Positions 25,750 through 37,979 of a stretch of DNA of 64,000 nucleotides are shown piece by piece. The first letter of the stretch is position 1. Each line of letters opens with the position of its first letter. Source of the DNA: Epiperipatus broadwayi (Eukaryota; Onychophora; Udeonychophora; Euonychophora; Peripatidae); the NCBI GenBank assembly GCA_028023455.1, contig JAQFVV010012400.1:11849748-11913747 (forward strand), given 5' to 3'. Position numbers and translations under genes: made by a program. The notes under the pieces were generated by a model that saw only the letters and a list, made by a program, of their open reading frames with translations, was not told the origin of the DNA and did no database searches.

Positions 25750-26145
25750 AACAAATGCAATTATCATTCTGAGATAAAGTAGATCTTGATTCTTTTAGAT
25801 AATTGTTGTGTATTTGCATATATATTATATGGATACCAATATATATATATTATATCGATACCAACAAAATGAGTCATACACAGGAAATTTTAAAAAAAAA
25901 AAATCGAAATTTAATAACAACAAAATTTACAATAAAGAAATTATCAATGGTAACTAAAATGAATTTAGTACTGAACCTCACAACAAAATATTATTAACAG
26001 GAATATTGATCACTCCGCACACAAAACAGAATAAACCCTATTTATATATATATTCAAACAGGCAAAACTCTCTATACATATTGCCACTCAGTAAAAGCCA
26101 GAGTAATCAATGGTGCCAGAAGGCTTGTACATAAAATCCCCATCT

Positions 26146-26226
26146 AGTGCCCACTCATCCAATATCCCCAGACTAGTTTCTGGCTTGTGGCCTTCGTCAG
26201 TGAAGAGCCTTGGATCTGAGAGCACT
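26146..26226 (-). ncRNA. Type I hammerhead ribozyme candidate 1 (best preserved)
   Basis: On the - strand: ctgacga, then stem II ggc/cacaa/gcc, then gaaac, loop ta, then gtc with cleavage expected after C, then tggggatattgg. Stem I is supported by tcttca pairing with tgggga (6 bp with two G-U), atccaa pairing with ttggat (6 bp) and agtgc pairing with gcact (5 bp), separated by internal loops. Stem III is reduced to ac/gt. All core nucleotides (CUGANGA, GAAA, UH) are present. This architecture is the one reported for PLE and retrozyme hammerheads. Confidence 0.75.
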
Positions 26227-26595
26227 GCACCTAGATCTTAGAATCTAATGCAACCCTCCAGCAACCACCTTTTATCTCTACAAAACTATGAGACTTAAAT
26301 TGGGAAAACACTGTAATATTTTCAATCCAAGCTCATTAGCTTATATAATTATATAGGTCTGAACTCAGTTCAGTACCTATACATTTTAGTGTCTTTGGTT
26401 TTTTAATAACCATAGCCACCACTATCCTATTAGGCAGGATTGGTTTTAAGCCAATAAACATCACATGATCACAAATTTTTTATGCTTGCTCATAACTGTT
26501 ATTCATACAGGCAAAGGTCTCTGTACATATTGCCACTCAGTACAAGTCAGAGTAATCAATGGATGCCAGAAGGCTTGTGCATAAAATCCCCATCA

Positions 26596-26665
26596 AGTGC
26601 CTTCTCATCCAATATCCCCAGATTAGTTTGTGGCTTGTGGCCTTCATCAGTGAGTCGCTTGCACT
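26596..26665 (-). ncRNA. Hammerhead ribozyme candidate 2 (decayed)
   Basis: On the - strand: ctgatga, stem II ggc/cacaa/gcc, then caaac in place of gaaac, then taatc. The core GAAA is mutated and the middle of stem I (atccaa in copy 1) is missing, though agtgc/gcact at the base is kept. Recognisable by homology to copy 1, but probably inactive. Confidence 0.6.
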
Positions 26666-26970
26666 GAGTGGCAATATGTATAGAGAGTTTTGGCTGTTTG
26701 AGTAGTTATGAGCAAGCTTAAGATGATCATGTGATGTTTATTGGCTTAAAACCAATCCTGCATAATAGGATAGTGGTGGCTATGGTTATTAAAGAACCAA
26801 AGACACCAAAATGTATAGGTACTGAACTGAGTTCAGAACCTATATGACTATATAAGCTAATGAGCTTGGATTGAAAATATTATAGTGTTTTCAATTTAAG
26901 TCTCATAGTTTTGTAGTTAACTAGAGATAAAAGGTGACTGCTGGAGGGTTGCATTAGATCCTAAGATCTA

Positions 26971-27036
26971 AGTACAGTGCACTGACGAAGACCACAAGCC
27001 AGAAACTAATCTGGGAATATTGGACAAGTAGGTACT
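26971..27036 (+). ncRNA. Hammerhead ribozyme candidate 3 (inverted unit)
   Basis: On the + strand: ctgacga, then agaccacaagcca, gaaac, taatc and tgggaatattgg. The CUGANGA and GAAA boxes are intact. Stem II is weakened (gac against gcc), the 16.2 position is A instead of G, and about 20 nt of the upstream strand of stem I are absent relative to copy 1. An outer agtac/gtact pairing remains. Activity is doubtful. Confidence 0.6.
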
Positions 27037-27189
27037 AGATGGGGAATTTATGCACAAGCCTTCTGGCATCCATTGATAACTCTAGCTTGCACTGAGGGGC
27101 AATATGTATAGAGTTTTGCCTGTTTAAATAACACTTATGAGCAAGCGTAAGAAATTGTGATCATGTGATGTTTATTGGCTTTTATATAT

Positions 27190-27680
27190 ATTACTATTGG
27201 GTCAACTCTGACTCCAGTCTATCGCTCAAATCTGGCTGTGTACAAATTTAATGAATGCATATATACTTACTGTTCATTCTGTCTTTCTTCCTATAGAGCC
27301 CATTAGAGTGTAAAAAAAACAAATTAAGATCTGTGCGATCTGCTTTAGTCCTTAGCCGGCTGTTGGTACCTTCAGAGGCACAGTCTCTGGGATTGCTTCT
27401 CTCAGTGCACGAACCACCTGTTGCTTCCCAGACAGTTTCTCACTGGCTTCTTTGAGTTCTGTTTTAACTCCAGTCGGCTCTAAATATCCGGTAATAACAG
27501 TTCACAGTTAAACAAGTTCGTAATGAAACACACAAGCAAATCCACAAAAGCCAAAAAAGACTTTTCTGTATGCACTATTTATAGCTCTCACTGATTTCCC
27601 TTGAGCATTCTGCTTTTGATATTTGATCACTATCTCATTTCTTCAGATAGCAATCAGTCTGTTTTTTTTTTTGGTATTCT
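27190..27680 (-). mobile_element. Possible solo LTR or TE end with TATA box
   Basis: A noticeably less AT-rich block. On the - strand it has a good TATA box (gagctataaatagtgc, 27572-27587). About 110 bp further on, a roughly 50-codon open frame holds TELKEASEKLSGKQQVV and RALREAIPETVPLKVPTAG before a stop. A promoter followed by a short transcribed region would fit an LTR, but clear TG...CA ends, a target duplication and a primer site were not found. An unrecognised coding relic is the alternative. Confidence 0.3.
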
Positions 27681-28299
27681 TAATTAGTCTTTTTTAACTT
27701 TGATTGTGTTAAGCAAATAATTCTTATTAATGAATTTCATCATTTATTAAGCAGAATTTATTATTATTTGCCTCATGCAATTAATTTCTATTGTTTATTT
27801 TAAGCAAATATTTCTTATCATTTATATTAAATTCGTTTAACTTTTTTTCAATATATGCTAATTAATTATATTCTTATTCACCTTAACTTTATCTATTAGC
27901 CATCTATTAAATATATTTTCTTTGCCTTATCTCTTACTTTTACTGAAATAATGAATATACTGCTTATTTCTATAATTATTGGGTTTAAATTTAAATAGTA
28001 GTATGAAACACCAATAATGATTTTGTTTATCACTATATAGATGAATAAGGAAGATTGAACATTGAATTATTTTTGATGTTTATGTTTGTAGTAGTCTTTT
28101 ACATTGCTACTTTTAGTAATTATTGCTTTGCTAACCCATATCTCATTGGCACTAAGTTGTTGAAACAAGTTAAGATAGTTTTCAGTTACCTTCATATTTA
28201 AGTTATTTTACTGATTTAAACAGATTGCTGCTAATCAATTTAATAAAGCTTTATGTTTTGCTACTATCAAGATTTTGATTATAGTAATTTATTAATTTA

Positions 28300-28820
28300 C
28301 TTTTTTTCCATTTTTTTCTTGCCTTCCACAGATCCTTTCAATATCTTTCATAATTCCTCTAAATATATTTCCAGTTCCCTTTTTATTTTGCTTTATACTT
28401 TCCTTAGTAAATAATCTCTTTCATTTATTTACTTTCTTTAACGCTTCAACATTATTTATCTTATTATTCCATTCTTCTCCTAATGCAAAACTTGAAAGTT
28501 TCCAATCTTTTCATATTCTTTTTCTAATAATCTAAATCTTAGCTTTATATAAAGCTTCATTTGCCAACATTATTTTTTGTTAAACAATGGTCCACAAAAT
28601 AACTTTCTACCCTTGTTCGAATTGTATGTTTTATTTTAAAATCTTTATTGCTGTTTTTGTCTTCAGATAGTCAATTCCTAAATATTTAAATAAATTGATT
28701 TTCAACCCAAACTTTCTATAAATTTTGTCCGTAGTACTTACAATTTTGTTAAACTCCTTCTTGATTTCTCCTAGTGTTCATTGCACATCATGAATAAAAT
28801 TTATACAGTGAATCTTTCTA
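28300..28820 (-). pseudogene. Degenerate coding relic, probably retroelement
   Basis: With frame changes, the - strand gives lysine- and glutamate-rich segments such as ANEALYKAK, SSFALGEEWNNKINNVEAL and SKIKRELEIYLEEL, and NKKGTGNIFRGIMKDIERI in another frame. The composition is protein-like rather than random, and coiled-coil-like. It could be the N-terminal part of a PLE or another retroelement, but no family motif is visible. Confidence 0.25.
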
Positions 28821-28825
28821 CTTAT

Positions 28826-28999
28826 ATCTTTGGCAAAAACAGAGATTATTGAGGAATTAATTTAAATATTAAAACAAAACAGTTGATCCACCATAGAGGA
28901 ACAATAATATTCATCTTTGGTAAAAACATAGATTATTGAGGAATTAAGGTAAATATTAAAAAAAACAGTTGAGCCACCATAGAGGAACAATAATACTCA
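28826..28999. repeat. Tandem duplication, 87-bp unit
   Basis: Two adjacent copies beginning atctttgg(c/t)aaaaaca, each continuing gattattgaggaatta and ccaccatagaggaacaataa. Only a few differences separate them. Confidence 0.9.
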
Positions 29000-30510
29000 T
29001 TGGTATTTTTGATTGTTTATTTTTCATTATTAACTAATATTGTATGGTTAGCTAGATTAGCTCTGGGCAAGTTTCATGTTAATTTTGATTGAAATCTGAA
29101 AAACTTTTCAATGTTTACTCTGCCAGGATTCAAATCCAGTTTCTGGACATGGTAAGCTAATTAACTGCATTATCAAACTCTTAAATGTGTGTATGTGTAT
29201 ATCGCTTCTATTTATATCTTAACATTTTTGGTCTCTTTTTTAATTATCTTTTTTTCCCTTTTAGAATGGTTGCCATTCTACTAGCTTTTTTTGATGGGAG
29301 TGATTAAACATCTTAATCATTGTTTTTTTATTTCTTCTACCACATTTTTGTTCATATTGTTGTTATTATTATTAATTATTCTTTAAAGATATTTTATAAA
29401 TTATTTGTTATATGTATTATCCATGTACCAAAGTAGACAAGAATAAGCTAATCCAAAAGTTTGAAAAACAAAAAAGAACATGAAAATAATATAATATATT
29501 TGAAAATCTGGAATTAATATCTTTAGCTATCAGAAGAAATTAAATTATTGACAAGGACAAGTGTATATTTAGTAAACAAATAATGATTAAAATATATATA
29601 TTATTAAAAGTATGATCAGTACAAAGATTTGGTAAAACTTTTTATTAATAATAAGCTTAAATGAAGGCAAAGAAACCAAATAATATGTTTGAAAATAATA
29701 GAATTTATTTAGAAAGCAAACTGAAAATAATATATATTCAATGAACAAACAATTCAGTAAGTATTGATGAATACAAACAATAAATTAGCTATTACATGTA
29801 TTAATTTTATTTCTTCCAGAATATTTCATTGATAACAATTATTGAAAATATTTGGTTTTCAGTTATTATTTGTTAAGTATATTTTTTAAACATGTCAAAT
29901 TATTTTGATATTTTTTTTGTTTGTTTTGATTTTTTTGTAAAAAAAAAAAAGAAACATCAATTAACTTATTGTTGTTGACAGCTTTGTATGTGGATACTTT
30001 ACCTACAATAGTATATTTGTGTAACTAGCATCTACAAATGCCCATAAAATTTATTTCTACTGCCTCTAATCTATGCCATTTATTTTTCAATCCTCTGTTT
30101 CATGAAGGTCATCTTCTATGTTGTAATTTCATATATATATATTTTTAAGTAGAAAAATATATAAATTAAATAATATTCATTAAAATATGATTTATAAAGA
30201 TAACTTTGCAATTTATTATCATTATAAATTTACATATCATTTTTTAAATAATAAATCTGAAATTATTCAAAGCTTAATAATTATATAAATATAAATCACA
30301 TAAAAGCCAAGCTTACCTAAACCAAGAATCTATAATACTGTCGAGACAACCTTTATAACTAAAAGATAGAATTTATTTATAGATGTTGCCATGACATAGA
30401 TTTTAGATTTTTGATTTAGATAAACAGTAATTATTATCATGTTATTTATATCATTATTTGTATACTTATTTGTGTAATTTTAATGTAAACATTTTTTTTT
30501 AAACTATTAG

Positions 30511-30598
30511 TTCATCTACTCTTCATGATAATAAGTTGCTGCAACTAAACCCTAAAGATTCATATGCAAATGCTCCATATCCCTTCGGTCTTGATCCT
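30511..30598 (+). CDS. ATP6V0A1: V-ATPase subunit a, exon 5 (luminal loop)
   Basis: Completes an Asp codon from exon 4, then encodes SSTLHDNKLLQLNPKDSYA and NAPYPFGLDP. The LLQLNP...PYPFG.DP pattern is the conserved luminal loop between the third and fourth membrane helices. The variable part before LLQLNP is short, as in arthropod proteins. The acceptor AG is at 30509-30510 and the donor gtaagt at 30599, leaving in phase 0. Exon 6 continues the motif as DP-VWQL. Confidence 0.93.
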
Positions 30599-31360
30599 GT
30601 AAGTTATTGTTATGAACTACTTATATATAATTTTATTATAAGGTTAAATAATTAGATTATGCAAATTATTAACTTATATACAGGCAGAATCATTTAGCAA
30701 GGCTAATGATTATCTCTGACAAAAAATGAAAAGGAATATTTAATTCTATTGTTTGATTAACAAATTGCCTATCCTAGAAAGGATTATACTAATGAGATAA
30801 ACTCATTAGATAAATGAAATGTATCATTTTGTGCATTAAGACCAATATATTATTTGGATAAATGAGGAGACCAAAGCATGTAATAGTTACTATTTTATGT
30901 GGTCAGCTTGATGTACCAACATATGATGATGAGGAGTAAAAAATACATCTAGTACTGTCTTGGTAGATGTCTGTAGTCACTTCTCGGTATGTTTGCAATC
31001 ATCACCTTATATTTTACAGTATGCATTATATGAATGAGATATTGAGCACATCCAAAATGTTCACTGAGTTAATCACCAAGAAATGGCAATAATTTATACT
31101 GAAAAAAATATATCGGCATATTAGCAAGTTGTCATCATGACTATAAAATTATCATGTTATCATATTTGGAATTATTCAAAACAAGATATCTTATTATATC
31201 AATATGCTGCCCACAAAATACTTTTGAATTAATCATCTAGCTATTTGTACCAGATATAGATTTATTGATCATCAATACATAAATAAAATTGTAGTTCATT
31301 GTCCATATTACATAGAGTTGTTTTTGTCACCATAGAATTCTGCTATTTTTTAAAATAGGC

Positions 31361-31420
31361 AATGCTAGCAGGTGATATGAATTAATAGGAAGACTGCTGG
31401 GGTTCAAGCCTGCTTTTTTC
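31361..31420 (+). repeat. tRNA-like SINE head (A and B boxes)
   Basis: tgctagcagg (A-box-like, 31363-31372) and ggttcaagcct (B-box, 31401-31411) are about 28 bp apart, and a T run that could end pol III transcription follows. There is no acceptor or anticodon stem good enough for a true tRNA gene, so this is probably a SINE fragment. Confidence 0.4.
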
Positions 31421-32689
31421 AATTCTTTTTAATTAATTATTTTATTGTTGCCGTTATCGTGGTTACCACCTACTAGAATGCTTTCTGTACTAATTTTTAA
31501 ATCAAGAATTATATGTTAGTGAAAATATTAATCTATCTGAATTGATACCACTCTATCTTTTTCCTTACCGCAGGATAAATATTGGTGATAATTTTAAATT
31601 ATTTTGCCAAATATGATCAAGTACATTTTTACATTCCTGTGTACATAGAATATGACTGATTAAACAACTGTATGTATGTTTATATAATGCATCTTTTAAA
31701 TCCAAATTAATTGTTAAGAAAATTGAAAATCAAGTACCCTAAGATTTAGTTTAGCTATGCTGTTGTAAATTGAATTTTATTTTTGTGATTTTTTTTGTTT
31801 AATATAATGCCTGGAATTACATGATTTTCTTTAATGTTCATTTTTATATCTCTTGAAATTCATATATAATTGGCTTAGATTAGTTCAAATGTAATATTTG
31901 CATGCATGTTGCTACATAACTTATTGTCTGAAGCAATTCTTTGGTCAGACAATATATTATTTTTTGACTTGTAATATCATATTTAAAATTATGTTATTTT
32001 CTTAGAGTAAAAAAAAAAAAATCATTCTTTAGTTAAAGTTTACATTCTGCAATTTAAAGTTGTTGTTTTTTTTAATTAGCAATTGTTTATGACATAAAAT
32101 TTGAACAATGATTCTAGAAAAACTTAATATATTTATACCTTTGTTATTAAAAACTAGAAAGAGAAAACAAGTTCTGTTTTAAAGTAATTAAAGTGAAATT
32201 ATTTTAAATTTTTTATCAAATATAATTTTTTTAAGCAAATTTATGGAAAAATTTTTTGATGATGTGAGCAATATATGTATGTAAAAAATTTAAATGAAAT
32301 GTATATATATTTTTAAATAAAATTTACAATTAATTTATATCCAAGAAATTGATTTTGGTTGGAGAGGGGAAATATTTAAAAAAGTCCATGGAATACAATA
32401 TTAATTAGCAAAAGATAGTGATGAAGTGACAAATTTAAATTAATGTTTAAAAAAATTAATCATTTTCAACTTATAATTTGAAATTTGTTTAAATATATAT
32501 ATATAAATGATATATCATCCTCATATTTGCAGGCATTCTGTTAAATAAAGGTAACACAATGATATTAAAGCACATTGAAAAAGAAGTCTTTTATAGATAT
32601 AGTATATTGTACCATCCTGCATTAGATTTAAATAGGCATTATCATATATATATAATTATTATCATGATTTTATATGTTAGTAGATGTTT

Positions 32690-32768
32690 AAAATTGTCAA
32701 GTGGTATTTATTCTAATTTTGAAGTTACTAAAATTGTCAAGTGATGTTTATTCTAATTTTGAAGTTAT
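32690..32768. repeat. Tandem duplication, about 41-bp unit
   Basis: taaaattgtcaagtg followed by tttattctaattttgaagtta occurs twice in tandem with minor differences. Confidence 0.85.
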
Positions 32769-34715
32769 TATAGACATGCCCAAATATAAAGTAATAATTC
32801 ACGATTTATTTTTTTATTATTATTTTTTGAAGTAGTACATGTTAAGCTTAACATATTACTATAAAATATTTATAAATCTAAAGAATTATATTTTTAATAA
32901 AAACGGTATGGTAATATTTGTCTATCTGAATATTTTAAAAACAATAGGTTTAGATAAGTAAATTACATTCTCATGTATGTATGAATATATGTGCATGTTT
33001 GGATTATTGTGTAAATATGAGATTATCATATAGATTTTAAATTGCAAATGTTTTGAAATAATATTATTAAAGATAAAATAAATAAAAAAATTTTTAAACA
33101 AACAAATGTGCTTTAATTTTTTAAAAAAGAAATTTAAAATTATTGTTGTTATTTTACTTTAAAGTATTTCTTTTAAAATTTAAAAAGAAGTCATTGTTTG
33201 GGATATTATTTTGTAAAAGAGTTAATAAAGGGAAATAATAAAATAATTCTCTTTTATTTTGAGTTTATTATTAATGACTGTATCTAGGTCAGTGACCTCA
33301 ATATTACATCAGTTAACAAAGGATATAAATTGCCTATGATTTGACTTGGGAGACATTTATTTGTCTCTTTTTTCTTTCTATATGTATATGATCACTTCAT
33401 TTACTATACTGCATTTTCACAGTAAATAAATTTTTTTTTAAAAAAAATGTGATATAGATATTTTTAAAAATGTTTTGTACAAACAACATAATGAAGAATT
33501 AAATAGGAAAATTGGTACTTATTTCAAAATGATAGCTGTAATCTTTGAGATGAACCTGAAATAATAACTAAAAAAGAAATGGAATTTATTATTAAAGCGT
33601 TCTAGAAGAAAAGTTATTTAAAATCTTATTTAAAACCATGTCAATTAATATATATGTGTGTTTATATGCATGTACTAACAAGTCACTAATTCATCAAAGA
33701 TAATAATAACAATTTAGCAAATGAATAATTATTTTTTTTAAAATGCTGTGTTTATCTATTTGTGTGCCAACAAAGAAATAAATAAATTTACTAAGGATTA
33801 TAACTTTAAATAGAATAATAGTGGTTTTGAGATAACCACTAATCATTATAAAGGGATGAATAATACTTGTTACTCAACATGAACTGCAATGCAGATTTTG
33901 TTGTAAATCATTAAGGATTATTTTATTAAATAAACTATGGATACTTTTATAACAACTGAGCCCTTTGGAATTACTATATCTTAAATAATGTCATTTCATG
34001 GACTTTTCTTTGCAGAATTCTCTCCATTGAATTAAATAAAAAAAGGTGATTTAAAAATGGGCGAACTCTTTGTGTATAAACTTTAGTGTTCAAGCACTAA
34101 ATAATTTTTTATTCATGTAATTATTATTTGTATTAATATTGCTTGTTTTAAAAGATCATTTAATTTATATATATGAGTAGACATAGATATATAATTAAAA
34201 AAAAATTTAATAACTTACTCTAAACTTACATTTAAATAATTACAATAGATTATATTTAATTATTTGTTTTGTTTATTGATAAATGACTAGTGGGCTAACT
34301 GGAATCAATTATTTTCTTTTATAATATATACACCTTTACCCCGCGCGATTGATTATTTAGCGATATTTCACAATAGCAATCATCATCAATTTGTACCCAC
34401 TACTTCGATTTACAATCGATTTTTCACTTAAACGATCAGGAAAAAATTAAAAAAAAAAAAATTTTGGCAGCCATCTTGAATTTTGCATCACTGATGATGT
34501 CAGAGATAGGTATATTAAATTCATTTTACCCAAAAGCAAAAGTATATTATTGTAATATGTATACAGGTAATGACTATGCTGTAATTGTATACACATACAA
34601 TATTTTATTCATAAAACACTTAAAATATCTATAATTACTGAATCTATAATACTGTATACATCATATATAATAACACAGCAAATGTTCATCCACTTTTTCT
34701 TTTAAAATACGTATA

Positions 34716-34812
34716 TATATGTTCTACAATAATATCAACAAATTAAAAATCCTTCTTTTTCTTTTCAAAAACTTTATTTTCTTATCTCAATACTGAACAT
34801 ATACAGTATATA
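34716..34812 (-). repeat. Dispersed repeat, inverted relative to 40411-40505
   Basis: The reverse complement reads tgttcagtattgagataaga, then aataaagtttttgaaaag, then aaggatttttaatttgttga. The same string, with small gaps, runs forward at 40421-40490. The two copies lie in the same intron in opposite orientation, so they are members of one dispersed family. Confidence 0.8.
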
Positions 34813-34986
34813 TATTTATATAATACGAAACTCCAACATTTCAACATTGATTTGTAATTGAATAATGTAATAGAAAGAGTAATAAAATATAGCAGTGGGA
34901 GAGAGATATCCTTGAAAATGACTATGAAGATAAACAGTTGAAACGTTGAGAGTTTTGTATTATATAAATACTGTATATACAGTATA
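34794..34986. repeat. Inverted repeat enclosing a hammerhead-like phrase
   Basis: The left arm 34794-34845 (atataatacgaaactccaac, atttcaac) pairs with the right arm 34937-34986 (gttgaaacgttgagagtttt, gtattatataaata). Between them, at about 34911-34942, cttgaaaatgactatgaaga is followed by taaacagttgaaacgttgag. It resembles the CTGAnGA ... GAAAC order of hammerheads in PLE ends, but the first box reads cttgaaa, so the core is broken. Confidence 0.5.
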
Positions 34987-37979
34987 TATATATTGTACCT
35001 AACTAAAGTTTCCCTTAGTTCTAAAAGGAGCCAAAGGTTATCTTAGCTTAACCTTTTGGTTTGAAATTGTCTGATTTTTTAAAAAAATAATAATGATAAA
35101 AATGAAAATTAAATTAGTTACTGACTAAACTAGGATAATCTTGAATTGATTATAATCATTGTTGTATTATGGAATTAGGTCTAAGTATGGGGAAAAGATA
35201 TATGAGTTAGGTTGGTAAGAAATGCTAAATAATAATTTTAATTCTAAAGAAAGGAAAGATATCAGAAATAGTTGTCAGTTTGTAAGTAATATTAAATGTA
35301 TTCTAAACTAACTATCGTATAATCTATTCTAATGTCTAAAGAATAATAATAAGATATTATAAATAAGTTGGAATAATTAAGTAATAAATTTTAAAAATGA
35401 TATGTAAGTTTTATTAAAATAAAAAAAATAAGAATATTTATTATTAGTTTTGTAGTTTAAAATACCAGTTATAAAAGTTATTTAGATTAGATAGTCACCA
35501 ACATTTTATTGTTGTAATTCTAAAAATAACTTTAAACAATTAATGTATCGCTAGATGTGTGTGAGAAAATGTGCGTGTAAAGACATGGAAACATAAAAAA
35601 ATTATTTAATTCCAATATTATTTAAAATAAATAAATAAAACAAATGTGTGGATAAAATCATTTCAATGAAATATTAGGGGTTTAATAAAGAGTATAACTT
35701 TAAATTTTATATTTATTACTATGGGTTGGATAAAATATCATTAAATATATATATATTGTATAATATTTGTTAATAATAAAATTTTGATTTCTAGCTGAAG
35801 GTCACGTGGTATAAGAAAATTATATTGATTACGTCATTAGATCGATTCTACAGCTAGTTTGTTGGAATATTTAAATTTAATAAAAAATAGTTTTTGTTGG
35901 TTTTTAAATAAACTATAGGGTGTGTGTGAAAAATTGTGAGATAAACGGAAGATCTAAAGGGTTATTCAGTTGCTGATCTGTTTTTAATTCTACATGTAGC
36001 TGAATCTTAAAAGTTCTTAATAAAAAGTAATTTTTAAAAACTTTATATTTTATAAAAAAATAAAAGTATGTATTTAAAACCATTATTTTAAAAATCGTCT
36101 TGCAATGAAAAAGGGCTAATAGAAAGGTAATTCCATTTTCTGACAGTTTTCATTACAATTGAGACATTAAAAATTTACAGTAAAATGTTTGGGGAAAATA
36201 CGGCGTCTCATATTTCATTTATTTTTTGTCTATTCGTTTTTCTTTATTTAGAAGTAAAACTTAAATTATTAAGTATTGTTATGGCTAAAGACTTTATTGC
36301 ACTAAAATATAGTATACCTCCTATCAAATTAAAAATACACGTGAAGAAGAAATTAAAAAAAAAAGACATTCAAACATTTTAAAATATTAAAATGGAAATG
36401 CGTTAGCGTCATAAATTAAAAGTGACAACAAAGTAATACTTTATTACTTTATAGATGATATATATACTGCACTATTAATACATGCTATATACATGTAAAT
36501 ATGCTCTTAAAAGAATAATATTTAAGAAGAAAATATGTATTTTAAAATGCTAATTCTCGTTTATGCCAGTAATATGAAAAGAATTTGTTTGGAAGTAAAA
36601 CTTTAAATGAATTTAAAAATATTATTAATGAACTTGTCTCTATCAAATACGTAATGTTTTGTTATAGTGGCCAGTACTTATAAGTAACTTTATGACCATT
36701 GACCGTAGCACATAAACCAATGAGCGTCCTTAATTATAAACAAAGTCTACTCTTATGTTTAAAAATAAATAAAAGGAAATTTGTTTAAAAAAAAAGCAAT
36801 ACATTTTTAAAATATTAAGAAACGTTTTAAAAAAAAGAGCTCTATTTTAAAAAAATGCATTTATCTAAAGAAGAATAGTGAAAGTTAACTAAAATTATAT
36901 ATTATAATTATTCCGCGTTTGAACATAGGATTATAAATATAAAAAAACATGTACTCAGCTGAAGAATTTATTGTTTTCAATGCCGGCTTATTTTACTTAT
37001 ACTTATGCTACTCAGTTGAATAATTTATTTTCCAGTGCCAACTTATGTTTATGCTTACGATGTTTTATTATTTTAATATTTAAAATTATCTTTAAAGATA
37101 AAAGAAAGTGAACGTGTTTATATAAAGAACTACTGAACATTTTCGTTTGGAAATGATTGCCATGTATATAAATGTATTAGTTGAAGCTTCGAATTTAAAT
37201 AGATATCTAAACCTGGATAAATTGTCTACACATTATGAAATGGAAAAATCATCACGGAGCCGAAATATGAACTTAAGTTAATGTATTATTATTTTTTATT
37301 GTTTGTTTTATTGGTTAAAAAAAAATGAAACCCTAAAAATATTTATGCTATTAAATTTTTATGTAACACTTTTGCATAAATATACAGGTAAACTAGGGTT
37401 ATAATTTTAAAATGAAATAGGTTTATCTGAATGAGCAAATGTTTCTTGCCATTCTTAAGTAGATTTAGTTTATTTATCAAGCATTACACTAGCTAGTTTT
37501 TATTTAATAATTTTATCATAGAGATTTAAATATCACAGTCTTATTTTCATATAAATGGGATGTTTTACTCAATTTTATTTTAAATTTACTAGAGAAGTTT
37601 ATCAGAGAATATCCATTCATTTGTTTTATGAATATTATATTAAGAATAACTACAAATCTTTTATAATTCATCGAGAAGTAAATATTCTTGCATTTAATTT
37701 ACAATTTTAAAAGTCCACTAGTAGATATTTTTAGCCTTTAATATTTTGTTATGTGTGCATTGTGCCTTGCCTAGAATTTTATATGCATTTAAGTTTAAAG
37801 TATTTTCTACAGTAGTCAGTTGACACATAGTTTGCTTTGTTGGTTCGAATATTGGATATACGTTTTGTATTTTATAAATTTCTTGGAAATAACTTAGTTA
37901 GTTTAAGTGAAGTATATATCTTGCTATTAGTTAGAATTTGGTAGCCTCAAGAATTAGGCTTAGTTCATAATTTTTGAAT

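Larger units (their letters stand above)
26055..27185. mobile_element. Array of ~440-bp hammerhead-ribozyme repeat units (retrozyme/pLTR-like)
   Basis: Two units lie in tandem on the - strand: landmarks such as ccactcagtaaaagccagag (about 26084) and ccactcagtacaagtcagag (about 26534) recur about 440 bp apart. A third unit is inverted and directly abuts them: gcactgagtggcaatatgta at 26661 onward, ending near 27185. Shared landmarks in each orientation include catcacatgatca / tgatcatgtgatg, agccaataaacatca and aaaccaatcctgc. Each copy contains one hammerhead core. There is no open frame. Tandem, ORF-less, hammerhead-bearing units match what is known of PLE pLTRs and metazoan retrozymes, which move by PLE enzymes. 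Whether the nearby PLE at 23.7-25.3 kb is their partner is unproven. Confidence 0.75.
21963..30510 (+). other. ATP6V0A1: Intron (8.5 kb) with PLE and hammerhead-repeat array
   Basis: Contains a + strand PLE copy (23.7-25.3 kb), a microsatellite (25.7 kb), a tandem and inverted array of hammerhead-bearing units (26.05-27.19 kb), a possible solo LTR (27.2-27.7 kb), a - strand coding relic (28.3-28.8 kb) and a tandem duplication (28.8-29.0 kb). In 22.0-23.6 kb and 29.2-30.5 kb I see nothing definite. Confidence 0.85.

Noticed and set aside
29100-29180. ggatttgaatcc on the - strand as a tRNA gene or SINE head
   Set aside because: The B-box-like string is good, but the A-box-like string is only about 10 bp away and no clover-leaf can be drawn.
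34470-34520. cactgatgatgtcagag as a hammerhead core
   Set aside because: CTGATGA is present but no GAAA box or supporting stems follow in the right spacing.
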